From: Bryobacteraceae bacterium
Lineage (GTDB): Bacteria; Acidobacteriota; Terriglobia; Bryobacterales; Bryobacteraceae
Direction of reading: 5' to 3'
NCBI GenBank assembly: GCA_014860455.1
Contig: JACZJQ010000348.1
Span: 1-43,874 of the forward strand
DNA: 43,874 nucleotides
In this document: one piece after another, positions 6,702 through 16,120 of the stretch
Layout: each line of letters begins with the position of its first letter
Position numbering within the stretch: position 1 is the stretch's first letter
Notes under the pieces: model-generated
The model's database searches: none
What the model was told of the DNA's origin: nothing
The model's input: the letters and a program-made list of their open reading frames with translations, nothing else
Program-made: the position numbers and the translations under genes

Positions 6702-9359
6702 TCAGGCCGTGGCTGGGGCGACCCGCCCGCGCCTGATCTCGGTGATGCGGCAGGCGGACTTCATTTCGCAGTACTCGCAAACATCGTCGATTGCCGGATT
6801 CGGCGCGATCACGCCATCCAGGATACGCGCCGCCGCGTTGCTGGCGCGGTCGAGCGCGGACTGGATCATCTCTGCGGCGTCGCCCTTGAACTTCCAGGCC
6901 TCGGCTGAGCGCAGGGGTACGTATGCGGCCGCCTGCGGTTTGTAGCCCATATCGCGCAGCGCGGCGAGATAGATGCCGAGTTGCAGCAGGGCGCCGGCTT
7001 CCTCAAGGCGCTTGAGCCGGTCGAGTTTGCTGGCCCTGGAGTACTTGAAATCGATGACGCGGCAGTTGCCCTCTTCATCGACGTCGTAGCGGTCGATGCG
7101 TCCCTTTACAACCTCCCCTGAATCGAGCGTCACCTTTGCCGCCTGTTCAAAACTCGCCTGGAAGCCGGCATCGATCTTCGGATCGGCCGCGTAATGGCGA
7201 AGCGCCCGTAAAGCGCGGAGGCGTTCGAACTCCGCATGATAGCCCGGTGGCACCCTCAACTTGCGGGTCAGCCGCTCCCAGTGAGATTCGAAGATCCTTT
7301 CCACCGGCCCGCCGCGTTTGTGCCACTCGACGATTACGGCATGGACCAGCGACCCGAGCGCGAGCATATCCAGCCGCTCAGCCGGGCGCGCCGGCGCCTC
7401 GTCCAGATCAAGGCTATGGCGGGAGAAGTAGACGAATGGGCAGGAGAGAAACGTCTCCAGCGCGGTCCCGGAATGGGTTTCATGGACGCGGCGCAACGCG
7501 GTCCTCGCATCACCGGAAGCCAGCACAGTCGGTGGCGCGGCGGGCGCGGGACGCGACGGCCGGATGAGGACAGGCTGAGCGGGCGCGAGTTCGGCATCGA
7601 TGGACGCGAGTTCAAAGCTTGGCAACGTGGCCTCGCCCTTGGCGTCGAACTGAGGATAGGAAAGGACGGCCAGTTGGGTGGCGCGGGAGCGAGCCAGCGA
7701 GAACAGGAACCTTTCTTCCTGGTCGCGGCCCTCGCGGGTGCGCAGTAACACGCCCGACTGCCTTGCGCGGATGCGCAGATCGTTCGGCAAGATTGGCTCG
7801 ATACCCGGATGGCGGGGAAATTCACCCTCCAGCAGTCCGGCGACGAAAACAACCGGCAACTCCCACTGGCGCGCTTCATAGACATCCATCAACGCCACGG
7901 CGTCGCGGCGGTTGCTGGCCAGGCGCAGATCGCCGCCACGGATCGCCATCCAGGCATGACGCCAGTATTTCTGGAACGGCGCCGGTTCGTCGCCAAGCAG
8001 CGCCGCGCCGTCACTGAGCGCGGACCGGACCGAGGCGATGGCGGCGGCCCGGGCGCGCGACAGACGCGCCGACTCGATCGTGGCGCTGTCAGGAGGCAGA
8101 GCGAGCGCCAGCAGCGGCGCCAGCGACTCGGCCCACTGAGCCGCCGGAAGCGACTTGCCGTTCCAGTCCGCGGCAGCCTCCAGCGCAACAAGCGCCTCCA
8201 TGATCGCGTCGCCGCCCTGGCAGCGTTCGGCCTCGGCCTTCAGTCTGTCGATGCCGGAAAACGGCATGGCCTCAATCACCTTCGTGGTGAAACGCTCGAT
8301 CGCCGGCGACACGCCGGCCCGAAAAGCCGGATTGCGCAACACAGCCAGCGCCGCGCCGGATTCCCAGCCCGTCTCAATCGCAGCGGCCAAGTCCGACATC
8401 CAGACGGCGACAGGGTGCGCCGACAACGGTCTGGCCAGAAACGAACGGAACGGGATGCCGAAACGTGAAAAGGCAGACTCGATCAGTTCAGAAAACGATC
8501 CCGCCGACCTCACAATCACGCCAATCTCGCTGTACCCTAAGCCCTGATCCCGCAAACCGACGATGCGCCGGGCTATCTCATCGGCCTCGCGGTGAATGGT
8601 CGCCGCCGGGGCGATCTCGACCTTCGGCAAAGACCGCACGGCACTCAGGCGCTGCTCCTCGGCTCCAGCCGCGCGCAGGCTTTGGCGGGCCTCGGCCGCG
8701 CCGGGCCACTCGGGCAGCGTGATGGTGACTCGCAGGCGCCTTGCCGCGGCCCGGATGAGCGATACCTCGACAGGCGACAGCGTGAAGAAACCGTCGAAGT
8801 ACAGCGCATCGCAGCCGCTCAGAGACCTTTCGACGATTGCCGAAGCCGCCGCCGAGACCAGGCCCGGAGCCATTAGCAGTTGCCGGCGTGTCAGTTCGGC
8901 CTCCACCTCTGCGTAGACATTGCCCAGGTCCGCCATCGCCGGCGAAGTCCAGACGCGCATCGAGCCAAGAGCCTGCCACTGGTCCGGTCCGCAGCCCGCG
9001 CCGCCAAGCTCCAGCATTGCACCGGCGATTGCGGCAGCCAGGCCGGGCGTGTCCATGGCGCAGGCGAAAGCACGGGGCTTCAGCCGCTCAAGCGCCTCTT
9101 CCACAATCAGGGTCAACTCGGTTTCGCCGGCAGCCCGCTTCTCCGGCAACAACTCGGAGATCAGGCCCGCGAGCGTGATGATGCGCGAGGGCCGGACAAG
9201 GAAGCCCTCTCGCGCCAGCAGGTTGCGAGTATGGGCAGCCATGGTTGACGTCGGCACGACCAGGCGGAAACGGCCGTCGCCTTTCGACAAACGCGCACGG
9301 ATCTCGTCGAGGATCAAAGTCGTCTTGCCCGAACCGGGCGGGCCGATGATCAGTTTCAT
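6702..9359 (-). CDS. AddB-like PD-(D/E)XK nuclease/helicase-related protein
   Basis: An 885-residue protein laid out like AddB of AddAB recombination nucleases. An N-terminal Walker A, GPPGSGKT (6-13), opens an inactive-helicase-like body. The C-terminal nuclease has GRID (D756) and VIDFKYSR (D770, K772) of the PD-(D/E)XK fold. The iron-sulfur staple is formed by the cysteine of FLSCPF and C861/C864/C870 in VCEYCEMKSAC, spanning the nuclease as in AddB. The family resects double-strand breaks with AddA. No addA lies in the window; instead the gene ends a tight operon after the LptFG fusion (4-base gap). Likely DNA repair, with the partner encoded elsewhere or the protein working alone. Confidence 0.87.
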   Translation of the reverse strand: MKLIIGPPGSGKTTLILDEIRARLSKGDGRFRLVVPTSTMAAHTRNLLAREGFLVRPSRIITLAGLISELLPEKRAAGETELTLIVEEALERLKPRAFACAMDTPGLAAAIAGAMLELGGAGCGPDQWQALGSMRVWTSPAMADLGNVYAEVEAELTRRQLLMAPGLVSAAASAIVERSLSGCDALYFDGFFTLSPVEVSLIRAAARRLRVTITLPEWPGAAEARQSLRAAGAEEQRLSAVRSLPKVEIAPAATIHREADEIARRIVGLRDQGLGYSEIGVIVRSAGSFSELIESAFSRFGIPFRSFLARPLSAHPVAVWMSDLAAAIETGWESGAALAVLRNPAFRAGVSPAIERFTTKVIEAMPFSGIDRLKAEAERCQGGDAIMEALVALEAAADWNGKSLPAAQWAESLAPLLALALPPDSATIESARLSRARAAAIASVRSALSDGAALLGDEPAPFQKYWRHAWMAIRGGDLRLASNRRDAVALMDVYEARQWELPVVFVAGLLEGEFPRHPGIEPILPNDLRIRARQSGVLLRTREGRDQEERFLFSLARSRATQLAVLSYPQFDAKGEATLPSFELASIDAELAPAQPVLIRPSRPAPAAPPTVLASGDARTALRRVHETHSGTALETFLSCPFVYFSRHSLDLDEAPARPAERLDMLALGSLVHAVIVEWHKRGGPVERIFESHWERLTRKLRVPPGYHAEFERLRALRALRHYAADPKIDAGFQASFEQAAKVTLDSGEVVKGRIDRYDVDEEGNCRVIDFKYSRASKLDRLKRLEEAGALLQLGIYLAALRDMGYKPQAAAYVPLRSAEAWKFKGDAAEMIQSALDRASNAAARILDGVIAPNPAIDDVCEYCEMKSACRITEIRRGRVAPATA

Positions 9360-9363
9360 GGCG

Positions 9364-11682
9364 CTATGTCTTCAGGCGGGTCAACAGGTATGCGCCGGCC
9401 AAGGTGAAAACCACATGCGGAGACCACGCCGCCAGCGCGGGTGGCAGCAGTCCGACGTTGCCGAACTGCTCAAAAAGGAAGTTCAGCGCGAAATAGGCGA
9501 TGGCGATGACGAAGCTGACCCCGACGCCGGTCATCGCCCCGCGACTGCCGGTCAGGAAAGCAAACGGCACCGAAATCAACGCCATCAACAGCGCGAACAG
9601 CGGCGCCGAGAACTTGCGGTTGTACTGCACTTCGAGCGGCACCACGCTGAAGCCGCTTTGGCGCAGTTCGCCGATATAGTCGCGAAGCTGCTCGAAGTTC
9701 ATCTGCTTGTATGTCTTCACCTCCTTGGCGAACCACGACGGCGGCTCGTCCAGGGTGGCGAACGTGGCCGTTTCGCCGGAGAAATTGAGGAAACGGTCGT
9801 TCTTGGGTTTCAGGTCGCGGGCCCAGCCGTCCTGGAAGACCCAGGTCTTCAGCCGCGGTTCCCAGCGAGCCTGCGACGCCTTGATGTGACGTTTCAACTG
9901 AAACGCCGCGTCGTCGAACTCAAAGACGCTGACATCGCCCAGCATCTCCTTTTCCGGATCGAACAGCTTGTAGTAGTAAATCCTCGACCCGCGGCCGAAG
10001 ATCCACTGCCGGCCGGGGCTCAAATAGGTCTGCACGGGCCGGCCCTTGATCCGGTTGCGGATGGCGTCCTGAACCAGGTTGGCCTGGGTGACCACGTAGT
10101 GGTCGAAGGCAAAAAGCCCGATACTCAACATGGCCGCGGCAACAAAGACTGGCGTGGCCAGCCGGTAGAGGCTAACGCCGCAGGCCTTAAAGGCCGTGAT
10201 CTCGTTGTTCTTCGCCATCACGCCAAACGTCACCAGCACGGCCACCAAAACGCTGACCGGCGCCGCGTCGAAGATCAGCTTCGGCGCCAGAAACACCAGG
10301 TACCGGATCAGTTCCGGCATCGGGATCTGCTGTCTGAAGACGTCGCCCAACAGTTCAAAGAAGTTGAACACTTCGGTCAGCAGCACGAAACTGGCTAGCA
10401 GGACGCTGAAATAGAACAGGAAACTGGACAGCACCATCGCGTCAATCACCAGCGGCAGCGCCGCCACGCGCCTTCGCGAACCCGGCCTCGCCGTCGCCCG
10501 GCGCAGCGCCGAGGCGATGCGCCCGGTGTGCAGCGCCGCCCACGACTTCACCGTGCCGAACAGGTCCCGTCCCGCGGTCTTTTCCAGCCTGGCCAGCATC
10601 ACCACGCCGAAAATGGCGAAGAAGACGTTCGGTATCCAGACGGCCAGGGTGGCGTTGATGCGGCCTTCCCTGGCCAATCCCACCAGGCTCACCAGCGCCA
10701 TGTAGTAGAAAAACGCGAAAGCCACCGTGATCACGAACGCCGCCGACTTGCCGCCCTTGCGCGAACTCACGCCCAGCGGCATGCCCGTCATTGCCAGCAG
10801 CAGGCAGGCCAGGGGCAAGGCCAGCCGCTGGTGGAACTCGATGTTCGCTTCCGGGGACTTTGAAATCTCCGGGAACAGTTCCGAGGTGGATGTCGCCGAG
10901 AACAGTTTCGCCTTCACGGCCGCCCGTTCCCGAGCTTCGAGCACTTGCTCGCCCTGGGGATACGAGACCCGGTAGTAGGTCTCCGGATCCGGCCCGGCCT
11001 CGTAGGTGCTATTGTGCTGCATGGTCATTTGCAGCCGGTTTCGCGCGGCATCCGGGGTCACCATCGCTTCGCCCGTCAGCGTGACACGCGGACCCTCACC
11101 CTGCTCGCCCGACCCCATCGACTTCCGCTGCCCCGCCGGCGTCATGTCGGCGATGAAGATGTTCCGCCACCGCACCGGCTGGCCCGGCAGCACGTCACCG
11201 ACATAGAGGATCGTATTCGGAAAGCTCTCTTCGAACACCCTTGGCTGGATCTCGGCGGTCACCTGCGCCGCGCCCATTTCGTTGAGCACACGGATTGTTT
11301 CGGTGTTGCACCACGGCGTCAGCCAGAGCGAGCAGAATCCAGTAAACAGAACCGCCGCCAGTCCAAACGCCGCCGCCGGTAAGGCCAACCGCCGCGCCGG
11401 AATCCCGGAGGCGCGCAAAGCGATGATCTCGCCGTCGCTCGACATTCTCGACAACGCGATCAGCGTGCCTGACAGCACGCCAAGCGGTATGGTGAGCGGC
11501 ATGGTGGCCGGCAGCAGCAACAGAAACAGATAGCCGACGTTCGCGGGGCTTGTCGATGCGTTCACCAGGATGGCGAACAACTGACCCGCCTTCTGCAGAA
11601 ACAGAACGAAGACAAACAGCACCGACCCCAGCACGGCGCTGGCGAAGATCTCGACAAAAAGAGTTCGCCCGATCAGGCCCAT
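9364..11682 (-). CDS. lptFG: LptF-LptG fusion, LPS-transport permease
   Basis: A 772-residue inner-membrane protein containing two complete YjgP/YjgQ units in one chain. The first (about 1-395) has membrane segments near residues 8-30, 50-80 and 100-125, a periplasmic beta domain and the C-terminal trio starting at RLALPLACLLLAMTG. The second (about 405-772) repeats this plan, ending with FSAPLFALLMALISVPFAF and LAAWSPHVVFTLAGAYLL. In most Gram-negative bacteria LptF and LptG are separate and form the LptB2FG ABC transporter that extracts lipopolysaccharide. The fusion would fix their ratio. lptB, lptC and lptA are not nearby. It sits 12 bases after the PmbA-like gene and 4 before the AddB-like gene. 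Confidence 0.92.
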   Translation of the reverse strand: MGLIGRTLFVEIFASAVLGSVLFVFVLFLQKAGQLFAILVNASTSPANVGYLFLLLLPATMPLTIPLGVLSGTLIALSRMSSDGEIIALRASGIPARRLALPAAAFGLAAVLFTGFCSLWLTPWCNTETIRVLNEMGAAQVTAEIQPRVFEESFPNTILYVGDVLPGQPVRWRNIFIADMTPAGQRKSMGSGEQGEGPRVTLTGEAMVTPDAARNRLQMTMQHNSTYEAGPDPETYYRVSYPQGEQVLEARERAAVKAKLFSATSTSELFPEISKSPEANIEFHQRLALPLACLLLAMTGMPLGVSSRKGGKSAAFVITVAFAFFYYMALVSLVGLAREGRINATLAVWIPNVFFAIFGVVMLARLEKTAGRDLFGTVKSWAALHTGRIASALRRATARPGSRRRVAALPLVIDAMVLSSFLFYFSVLLASFVLLTEVFNFFELLGDVFRQQIPMPELIRYLVFLAPKLIFDAAPVSVLVAVLVTFGVMAKNNEITAFKACGVSLYRLATPVFVAAAMLSIGLFAFDHYVVTQANLVQDAIRNRIKGRPVQTYLSPGRQWIFGRGSRIYYYKLFDPEKEMLGDVSVFEFDDAAFQLKRHIKASQARWEPRLKTWVFQDGWARDLKPKNDRFLNFSGETATFATLDEPPSWFAKEVKTYKQMNFEQLRDYIGELRQSGFSVVPLEVQYNRKFSAPLFALLMALISVPFAFLTGSRGAMTGVGVSFVIAIAYFALNFLFEQFGNVGLLPPALAAWSPHVVFTLAGAYLLTRLKT

Positions 11683-11694
11683 GGGGTCACCGCA

Positions 11695-13530
11695 TCAGGG
11701 CGCCGATGGCGGCGGCACCACGGGCAGCTTTGGCGCGTCATCGCGAGCAGGCTCGAGTTCGAGATCCTCGAACAGCACGCCCGGAGCCGCCACCGAGCAT
11801 CCGACGACGGAACTGCCCGCACCGGACAACGCCAGCGGCATCCCGTTATCCACATAACTGAAAACGGCCGTCTCGCGCGAAGCGGCCATGATGTCGCGGA
11901 ACGAGCGCGTGCCCAGGTTCCTGAACCGCAACCCCCGGACCAACTTCTCCGTGCCGTCCGGGTACACCTGATAGACCAGCACGGGATTGCTCACCGGACG
12001 CCCCCCGCCGCCGCTGGCCGTCCGCTGGCTCAGCCGGCGCAGGTCGTCGATCGACCCGTGCGACGGGAAGTCCATCTTGCGGACGATAATCCCATAGGGC
12101 TTGCCCTGCTGCTTGATCATCTCGATCATGCGCGTCTTCAGCGCGCTCAGAGCCTCGGACTCGGCCGCCTTCACAAACAGGTTCGAGATCCTCGGCTGGC
12201 GCACCCCAAAGGCGCCCGGCAGCCGCGCCCGGCCCGTCGAAGCCAGCACGCCCCGCACCGGCTGGCGAGTGGTCAACAGCGTTTTCAACACGCCTTTTTC
12301 CACCACGTTCAACGTCCGCGGCGTCACGCCCTGCATGTCCACTTTGTATTGGCCCGCCAGCGGCTGGCCGTCGTGCACGGTTGCGCTGGGATCGTCGATC
12401 AGATCCATCCATTCCGGCAGCACGCGGGAGCCGAGACGCGCCTCGTAGTCGCTGCCTCCGAACGGCACTGACCGGCCTGGTTCGGCCACCGGGCGGCGGA
12501 CCACCGAGAGGTGGGCGCCGACGATCTCGCCGAAGAGTTGCGCCGCGGCCTGCGGCTCGAACAGCACCGGCCCGACGTAGGTCTCGCCTCGCGGCGCCTC
12601 GGCCAGACGGTCCAGATTTGCCGCCACCGCGCGCACGTGGGCGTTCAACGCCTGGTCGCCGGGCAGCCCCGACGGGCTCAGTGCGACGAGTGTCGCCCCG
12701 TCATAAACCATGAATCCATCCTGGGCCTGACGGCTTCCGCGGGCATGGAGGTAGGCGATCTGATCGCCCACCCGGACCCAACTTCCCTCGCTGTTGGCGT
12801 AGTAGAACGTGCCTTGCGAAACCTGAAACTCAACCAGTCCCCCCGTATTCTCGGGCGAGGCCGAGAACAGCGCGGACAACTCCCTCACACGCCGCGACCA
12901 GAGGTCCTTGTCGGCCGGAGGCTGTTTCACCTGCTCAATGAGAATCGTCCGCGGGGCCCCGCTGAAATCGGGCAGCCGGTCCTGCACGGTTACGCCTCGC
13001 AGCGACGCCGTCTTGCGCCCGATCGCCTCCACCGCCGTCTTGTAGGCGCGGTCGAGACTCAGCCACATGGCGGCTCGCAGGTTCAATAAGTGGTCGTCCA
13101 GCGGCAGCAGGCCGGTATCGTATCGGGTGCCGGCATAGAAATCACTGTAGATGGATCCGGTATTGTCGAAGTCCGGCCGGCCCACCCGGACGCCAACCCG
13201 GAGCGGCCTGAACCGGTTCTCCCTCAGGTCGAAAATCGCGCCGAAAGAGGCTGCGATCGCCATGGTCCGCGCGTCCTCGACGCTGATTTCGACGTAGTAG
13301 GGTGGATCGCTCATCAACCGCAGGTCGCGGGCCCGGCCAAGTTCCTCCGCGGCGGCCCGCAGGATGGGATCCGAGTTGATGGCCGCCGTCAATTTCGCAG
13401 CCGCTGGATCGGGCTTCTGAGCCTGCGCAGGCCCACCGCTCTGTCCGGCTCCGCCCGCCGCGGCCTGCCGCAGGCACAATGCGCCACCGGCCAGAAGAAT
13501 CGGCAACGTGAGCAGGATTCCCGGTTTCAT
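11695..13530 (-). CDS. Secreted PmbA/TldE-like partner lacking the zinc motif
   Basis: A 611-residue TldD/PmbA-family protein with an N-terminal signal peptide (about 1-25). Conserved blocks are recognisable (YVGPVLFEPQAAAQLFGE, FGVRQPRISNLFVKA, GIIVRKM, RGLRFRN) but the zinc-protease motif is absent: where TldD has HExxxH, this has GEIVGAHLS. That is the pattern of TldE (PmbA), the non-catalytic half of the TldD/TldE heterodimeric metalloprotease. The ATG overlaps the stop of the upstream TldD gene (ATGA), supporting co-translation and complex formation. Unusual point: classic TldD/E are cytosolic, whereas both of these carry export signals. Confidence 0.85.
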   Translation of the reverse strand: MKPGILLTLPILLAGGALCLRQAAAGGAGQSGGPAQAQKPDPAAAKLTAAINSDPILRAAAEELGRARDLRLMSDPPYYVEISVEDARTMAIAASFGAIFDLRENRFRPLRVGVRVGRPDFDNTGSIYSDFYAGTRYDTGLLPLDDHLLNLRAAMWLSLDRAYKTAVEAIGRKTASLRGVTVQDRLPDFSGAPRTILIEQVKQPPADKDLWSRRVRELSALFSASPENTGGLVEFQVSQGTFYYANSEGSWVRVGDQIAYLHARGSRQAQDGFMVYDGATLVALSPSGLPGDQALNAHVRAVAANLDRLAEAPRGETYVGPVLFEPQAAAQLFGEIVGAHLSVVRRPVAEPGRSVPFGGSDYEARLGSRVLPEWMDLIDDPSATVHDGQPLAGQYKVDMQGVTPRTLNVVEKGVLKTLLTTRQPVRGVLASTGRARLPGAFGVRQPRISNLFVKAAESEALSALKTRMIEMIKQQGKPYGIIVRKMDFPSHGSIDDLRRLSQRTASGGGGRPVSNPVLVYQVYPDGTEKLVRGLRFRNLGTRSFRDIMAASRETAVFSYVDNGMPLALSGAGSSVVGCSVAAPGVLFEDLELEPARDDAPKLPVVPPPSAP

Positions 13531-15239
13531 TGCGCCCCTCCGCTGATCATCGGCCTGGGCAGCAGCGGCGGACGGTCGGTTTGCGTGGGCTTTCGCTGCA
13601 CCTCAATCTCGGAGACCAGCAACGCCGGCGAAACGGCCGAAACCGGCACCTGCCCCGACTCGGCGCCGCAGTACCCGTTGAAGACCTCGTCCTTGTCGCT
13701 GGTGGCCAGAATCTTCTCGAAACTCGCCAGTGGCGTGCCGACGATGTCCACGCCCCTCACCAGCTCAGGCGGGCGGTTCGGATAGATCCGGTACACCACC
13801 AGCGGGATCACGGTGAACGCCTGCAGCCCTCTCCGCCGCGTTGTCGTGTAGCCGCCTGTGACCGTATCGAAAAGAAGCCCGTACGGCTTGCCCTGGCGAA
13901 TGACCTCTTCAATCAGCATCTTGCGGAGTTCGGCATCGCTCACCCGCTTGGCCGACTCTACGATCAGGTTTGACTGGCGCGCAATCGCCTCATAGCCCGG
14001 CTGGCGCCGGCCATGGCCGTTCGAACTCAGCCCGCTGGGGATCGGTTCCCGCGAAACCAGGAAGCTCTTCAGCGTCCCGCTTTCCACAACGCGCACCGGT
14101 TGTGCCGGGCGGCCTTCGTCGTCGAAGGCGTACCAGCCGTTCAGGTCCACGCCGGCCGCGGATTTGCGGGTTGGGTCGAAAAGGACGGAAAGGAACGGCG
14201 GCAGCACCTGCTTGTCCAGACTGTTTGTGAACGTCTGGCCCTCGGTTTCGTCCTTCTGGCGGTGGCCCTCGACACGGTGTCCGAAAATCTCATGGAAGAA
14301 CACGCCTGCGGCCCGCCCCGACAGGATCGCCGGCCCGACATAGGGGTCCACCGGCTGAGCCTTTAGCAGCGCGGACACGGTCAGCGCCGTCCTTCTTGCG
14401 GCCTCGATCAGAACGTCGTCCTTGGGTAGTCCGGCTGGGTCGGCGGCGTCAAAACTCTCTGTGGTGACAAGGTCCTGCCCGTCGTAGGCCTTCACCCTGG
14501 CCACGACGCCCCAGCGGGCAAAGTTTCTGCCGTGGCTCACCGATGTCCCTTCGGAGTCGACAAACGTCCGGCGCTCCGTGCGCACATTCAGCGAGACCGT
14601 CGAGGTGATGACGCCGAAGACGCCGGTGGCCGCCGAATGTTTGCGCAGACGGTTTGCCCATTCCTGCGCGTTGACCTTGGTTGCCGGCGTATCCACCGCG
14701 CCGGTCACCGGCTTCTCGGCCGAAAAATCAGGAACCTTGGCCGCCGAAACCGCCAGGCCGGTAGAACTCTTAACCTTGATATATCTCTGCGATGCAACGC
14801 GCCACGCGCGGTCGGTTTCACGCCACAGGATCCGCCGCACCGAGGCTTCGTTATCCTCCACCGGCAGTTCGGCGGAGGCCGAAAAGCTCTGCCGCTCGCC
14901 GCCGGCGACACGGTAGTTATCGAACTCCGGGGAACCGACCCGGACTGAAACGTCCAGCCGCCGCCGGCGCTGTGAGCTCGAGTTTTGCAGCGAGCCCAGG
15001 ACGGCCGAGATGTCGTGCGAATCGACCTCGGTCACCTGGTAAGAGATGTAGTAAGCCGCCGGTTCGGCTTTCGAAAGGCCGTCCAGATTTCGCTTCAATT
15101 CCGAGGAGAGAATCTGGGCAAGGGCGGGCGAGGCCGGCACAGCCGGATTCTTCGAGGCTTGGCCGTTTGCGGCGCCAGGCGCCTGCGTCAGCGCGTAGAG
15201 AGTGAGAACTCCCAGCGCTCCCAGAGGTTTGCGCAACAC
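13527..15239 (-). CDS. Secreted TldD-like zinc metallopeptidase
   Basis: A 570-residue TldD-family protease. The zinc site HEIFGHRVEGH (316-326) is intact, followed by family blocks GLSSNGHGRRQPGY, SNLIVESAKRV and GYTTTRRRGLQAF. TldD with TldE cleaves unstructured peptides, for example in modified-peptide maturation and degradation of the CcdA antitoxin. I place the start at the GTG at 15239: it yields a clean signal peptide (LGALGVLTLYALTQAPGAANG). Longer versions with an ATG at 15572 would read through the response-regulator gene in another frame. The PmbA-like partner overlaps its stop. No peptide precursor or maturation gene was recognised next to it. Confidence 0.87.
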   Translation of the reverse strand: MLRKPLGALGVLTLYALTQAPGAANGQASKNPAVPASPALAQILSSELKRNLDGLSKAEPAAYYISYQVTEVDSHDISAVLGSLQNSSSQRRRRLDVSVRVGSPEFDNYRVAGGERQSFSASAELPVEDNEASVRRILWRETDRAWRVASQRYIKVKSSTGLAVSAAKVPDFSAEKPVTGAVDTPATKVNAQEWANRLRKHSAATGVFGVITSTVSLNVRTERRTFVDSEGTSVSHGRNFARWGVVARVKAYDGQDLVTTESFDAADPAGLPKDDVLIEAARRTALTVSALLKAQPVDPYVGPAILSGRAAGVFFHEIFGHRVEGHRQKDETEGQTFTNSLDKQVLPPFLSVLFDPTRKSAAGVDLNGWYAFDDEGRPAQPVRVVESGTLKSFLVSREPIPSGLSSNGHGRRQPGYEAIARQSNLIVESAKRVSDAELRKMLIEEVIRQGKPYGLLFDTVTGGYTTTRRRGLQAFTVIPLVVYRIYPNRPPELVRGVDIVGTPLASFEKILATSDKDEVFNGYCGAESGQVPVSAVSPALLVSEIEVQRKPTQTDRPPLLPRPMISGGAQ

Positions 15240-15292
15240 GATAGCAGAATAGCACGCGTGTTCAGAGCGGTTCCGCGCGGCCGGGTCTGGAC

Positions 15293-15961
15293 TCAGGCGG
15301 CGTTCGCCGGAGCCGCCCCGGCGCCGAATTCGCCTTTGTTGCGGAAACCGCTGATCGCCAGGCCGTACCTGCCGCGAACGCCTGTCTTTTCGAAGATGTG
15401 TTTCAGGTGGATCTTGACCGTGCCTGGCCTGATTCCGAGTTCCTGCGCGATCTCCTTGTTCTTCATGCCGCGCTCGACCAGCAGGAGCACCTGCCGTTCT
15501 CTGGACGTCAGATCGTTCCGCCCGAACCGGGCTTCCCGGCCGGAGTCGTTGAAGACGCAGCCCTCCATCCATGTGGCGTGTCCGGCGACCGTCTTGAGGC
15601 AGGCGAGGATGGTACTCACGTCCGCGGTCTTGCTGAGAATGCCCCGCGCTCCAGCCTGTAGCAGCCTGAGGGCTTCCTGCTCGTTCATCGAATTCCCCCA
15701 GACGATGATGCCGGTCCGCCTTGAGGCAAGCGAATCGGCGGAGGCCAGTGCGTCAATCACGGCCTGCAAGCCCAGCGTCTTATCGATGACAAGCAGGTCC
15801 ACAGGGTCCTGCCGCACCAGTTGCAGCCCCAGAATCAGGCTGCCCGCGCTCCAACGGATTCGGAAATTCGCCGATCCGGCGACAATTGCCTTCATGCCTT
15901 CTACCGTGGCGGGCTGCGTATCGAGGAGGCCGATGGTCTTCGGTGTTGGTTCAGATGACAT
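15293..15961 (-). CDS. REC-LuxR response regulator (NarL type)
   Basis: A 222-residue two-domain regulator. The receiver domain (8-125) has the likely phospho-acceptor D60 (DLLVIDKTLG) and conserved lysine in GILSKTAD. The DNA-binding LuxR helix-turn-helix occupies about 149-205: DLTSRERQVLLLVERGMKNKEIAQELGIRPGTVKIH is split by the usual turn. The acidic pocket is slightly reduced (a single D14 at the first strand). No histidine kinase is in the window. It lies 53 bases upstream of TldD on the same strand and diverges from the CpaE-like gene, so it may control either. A perfect 14-base palindrome lies in the shared promoter region. Confidence 0.9.
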   Translation of the reverse strand: MSSEPTPKTIGLLDTQPATVEGMKAIVAGSANFRIRWSAGSLILGLQLVRQDPVDLLVIDKTLGLQAVIDALASADSLASRRTGIIVWGNSMNEQEALRLLQAGARGILSKTADVSTILACLKTVAGHATWMEGCVFNDSGREARFGRNDLTSRERQVLLLVERGMKNKEIAQELGIRPGTVKIHLKHIFEKTGVRGRYGLAISGFRNKGEFGAGAAPANAA

Positions 15962-15979
15962 ATCGATATCCGGCCATTA

Positions 15980-15993
15980 AGAGCCTCGGCTCT
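15980..15993. promoter_or_regulatory. Palindrome between divergent response regulator and CpaE-like genes
   Basis: AGAGCCTCGGCTCT has six-base arms around a two-base centre and lies in the 159-base gap (15962-16120) between two divergent genes. LuxR-type regulators bind short dyads of this size, so it is a candidate operator for the adjacent regulator. This is suggestive only; a chance palindrome of this length is possible in GC-rich DNA. Confidence 0.3.
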
Positions 15994-16120
15994 CTGACCG
16001 TTCGCTTATTAGTCCTCGCACGAGTGGAAAGCTCTCAAGTTTTTGCCAACTCGCGACGATAGACCCTATGAGGCCGGAAAAACAGACTCCGGTCACCTAA
16101 TTAACGGTTCAGGAGATGCC

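Noticed and set aside
8920-10398. Long plus-strand open frame over the AddB and LptFG genes
   Set aside because: It crosses the boundary of two well-supported minus-strand genes and reads as arginine/glutamine-rich shadow sequence.
13527-15572. Longer TldD start giving 681 residues
   Set aside because: The first 111 codons lie inside the response-regulator gene in another frame and are arginine-rich; the GTG at 15239 gives a signal peptide.
16043-16120. TTG start for the CpaE-like protein 26 codons upstream
   Set aside because: The GTG at 16121 has an ideal AGGAG five bases ahead, and the added residues are not family-like.
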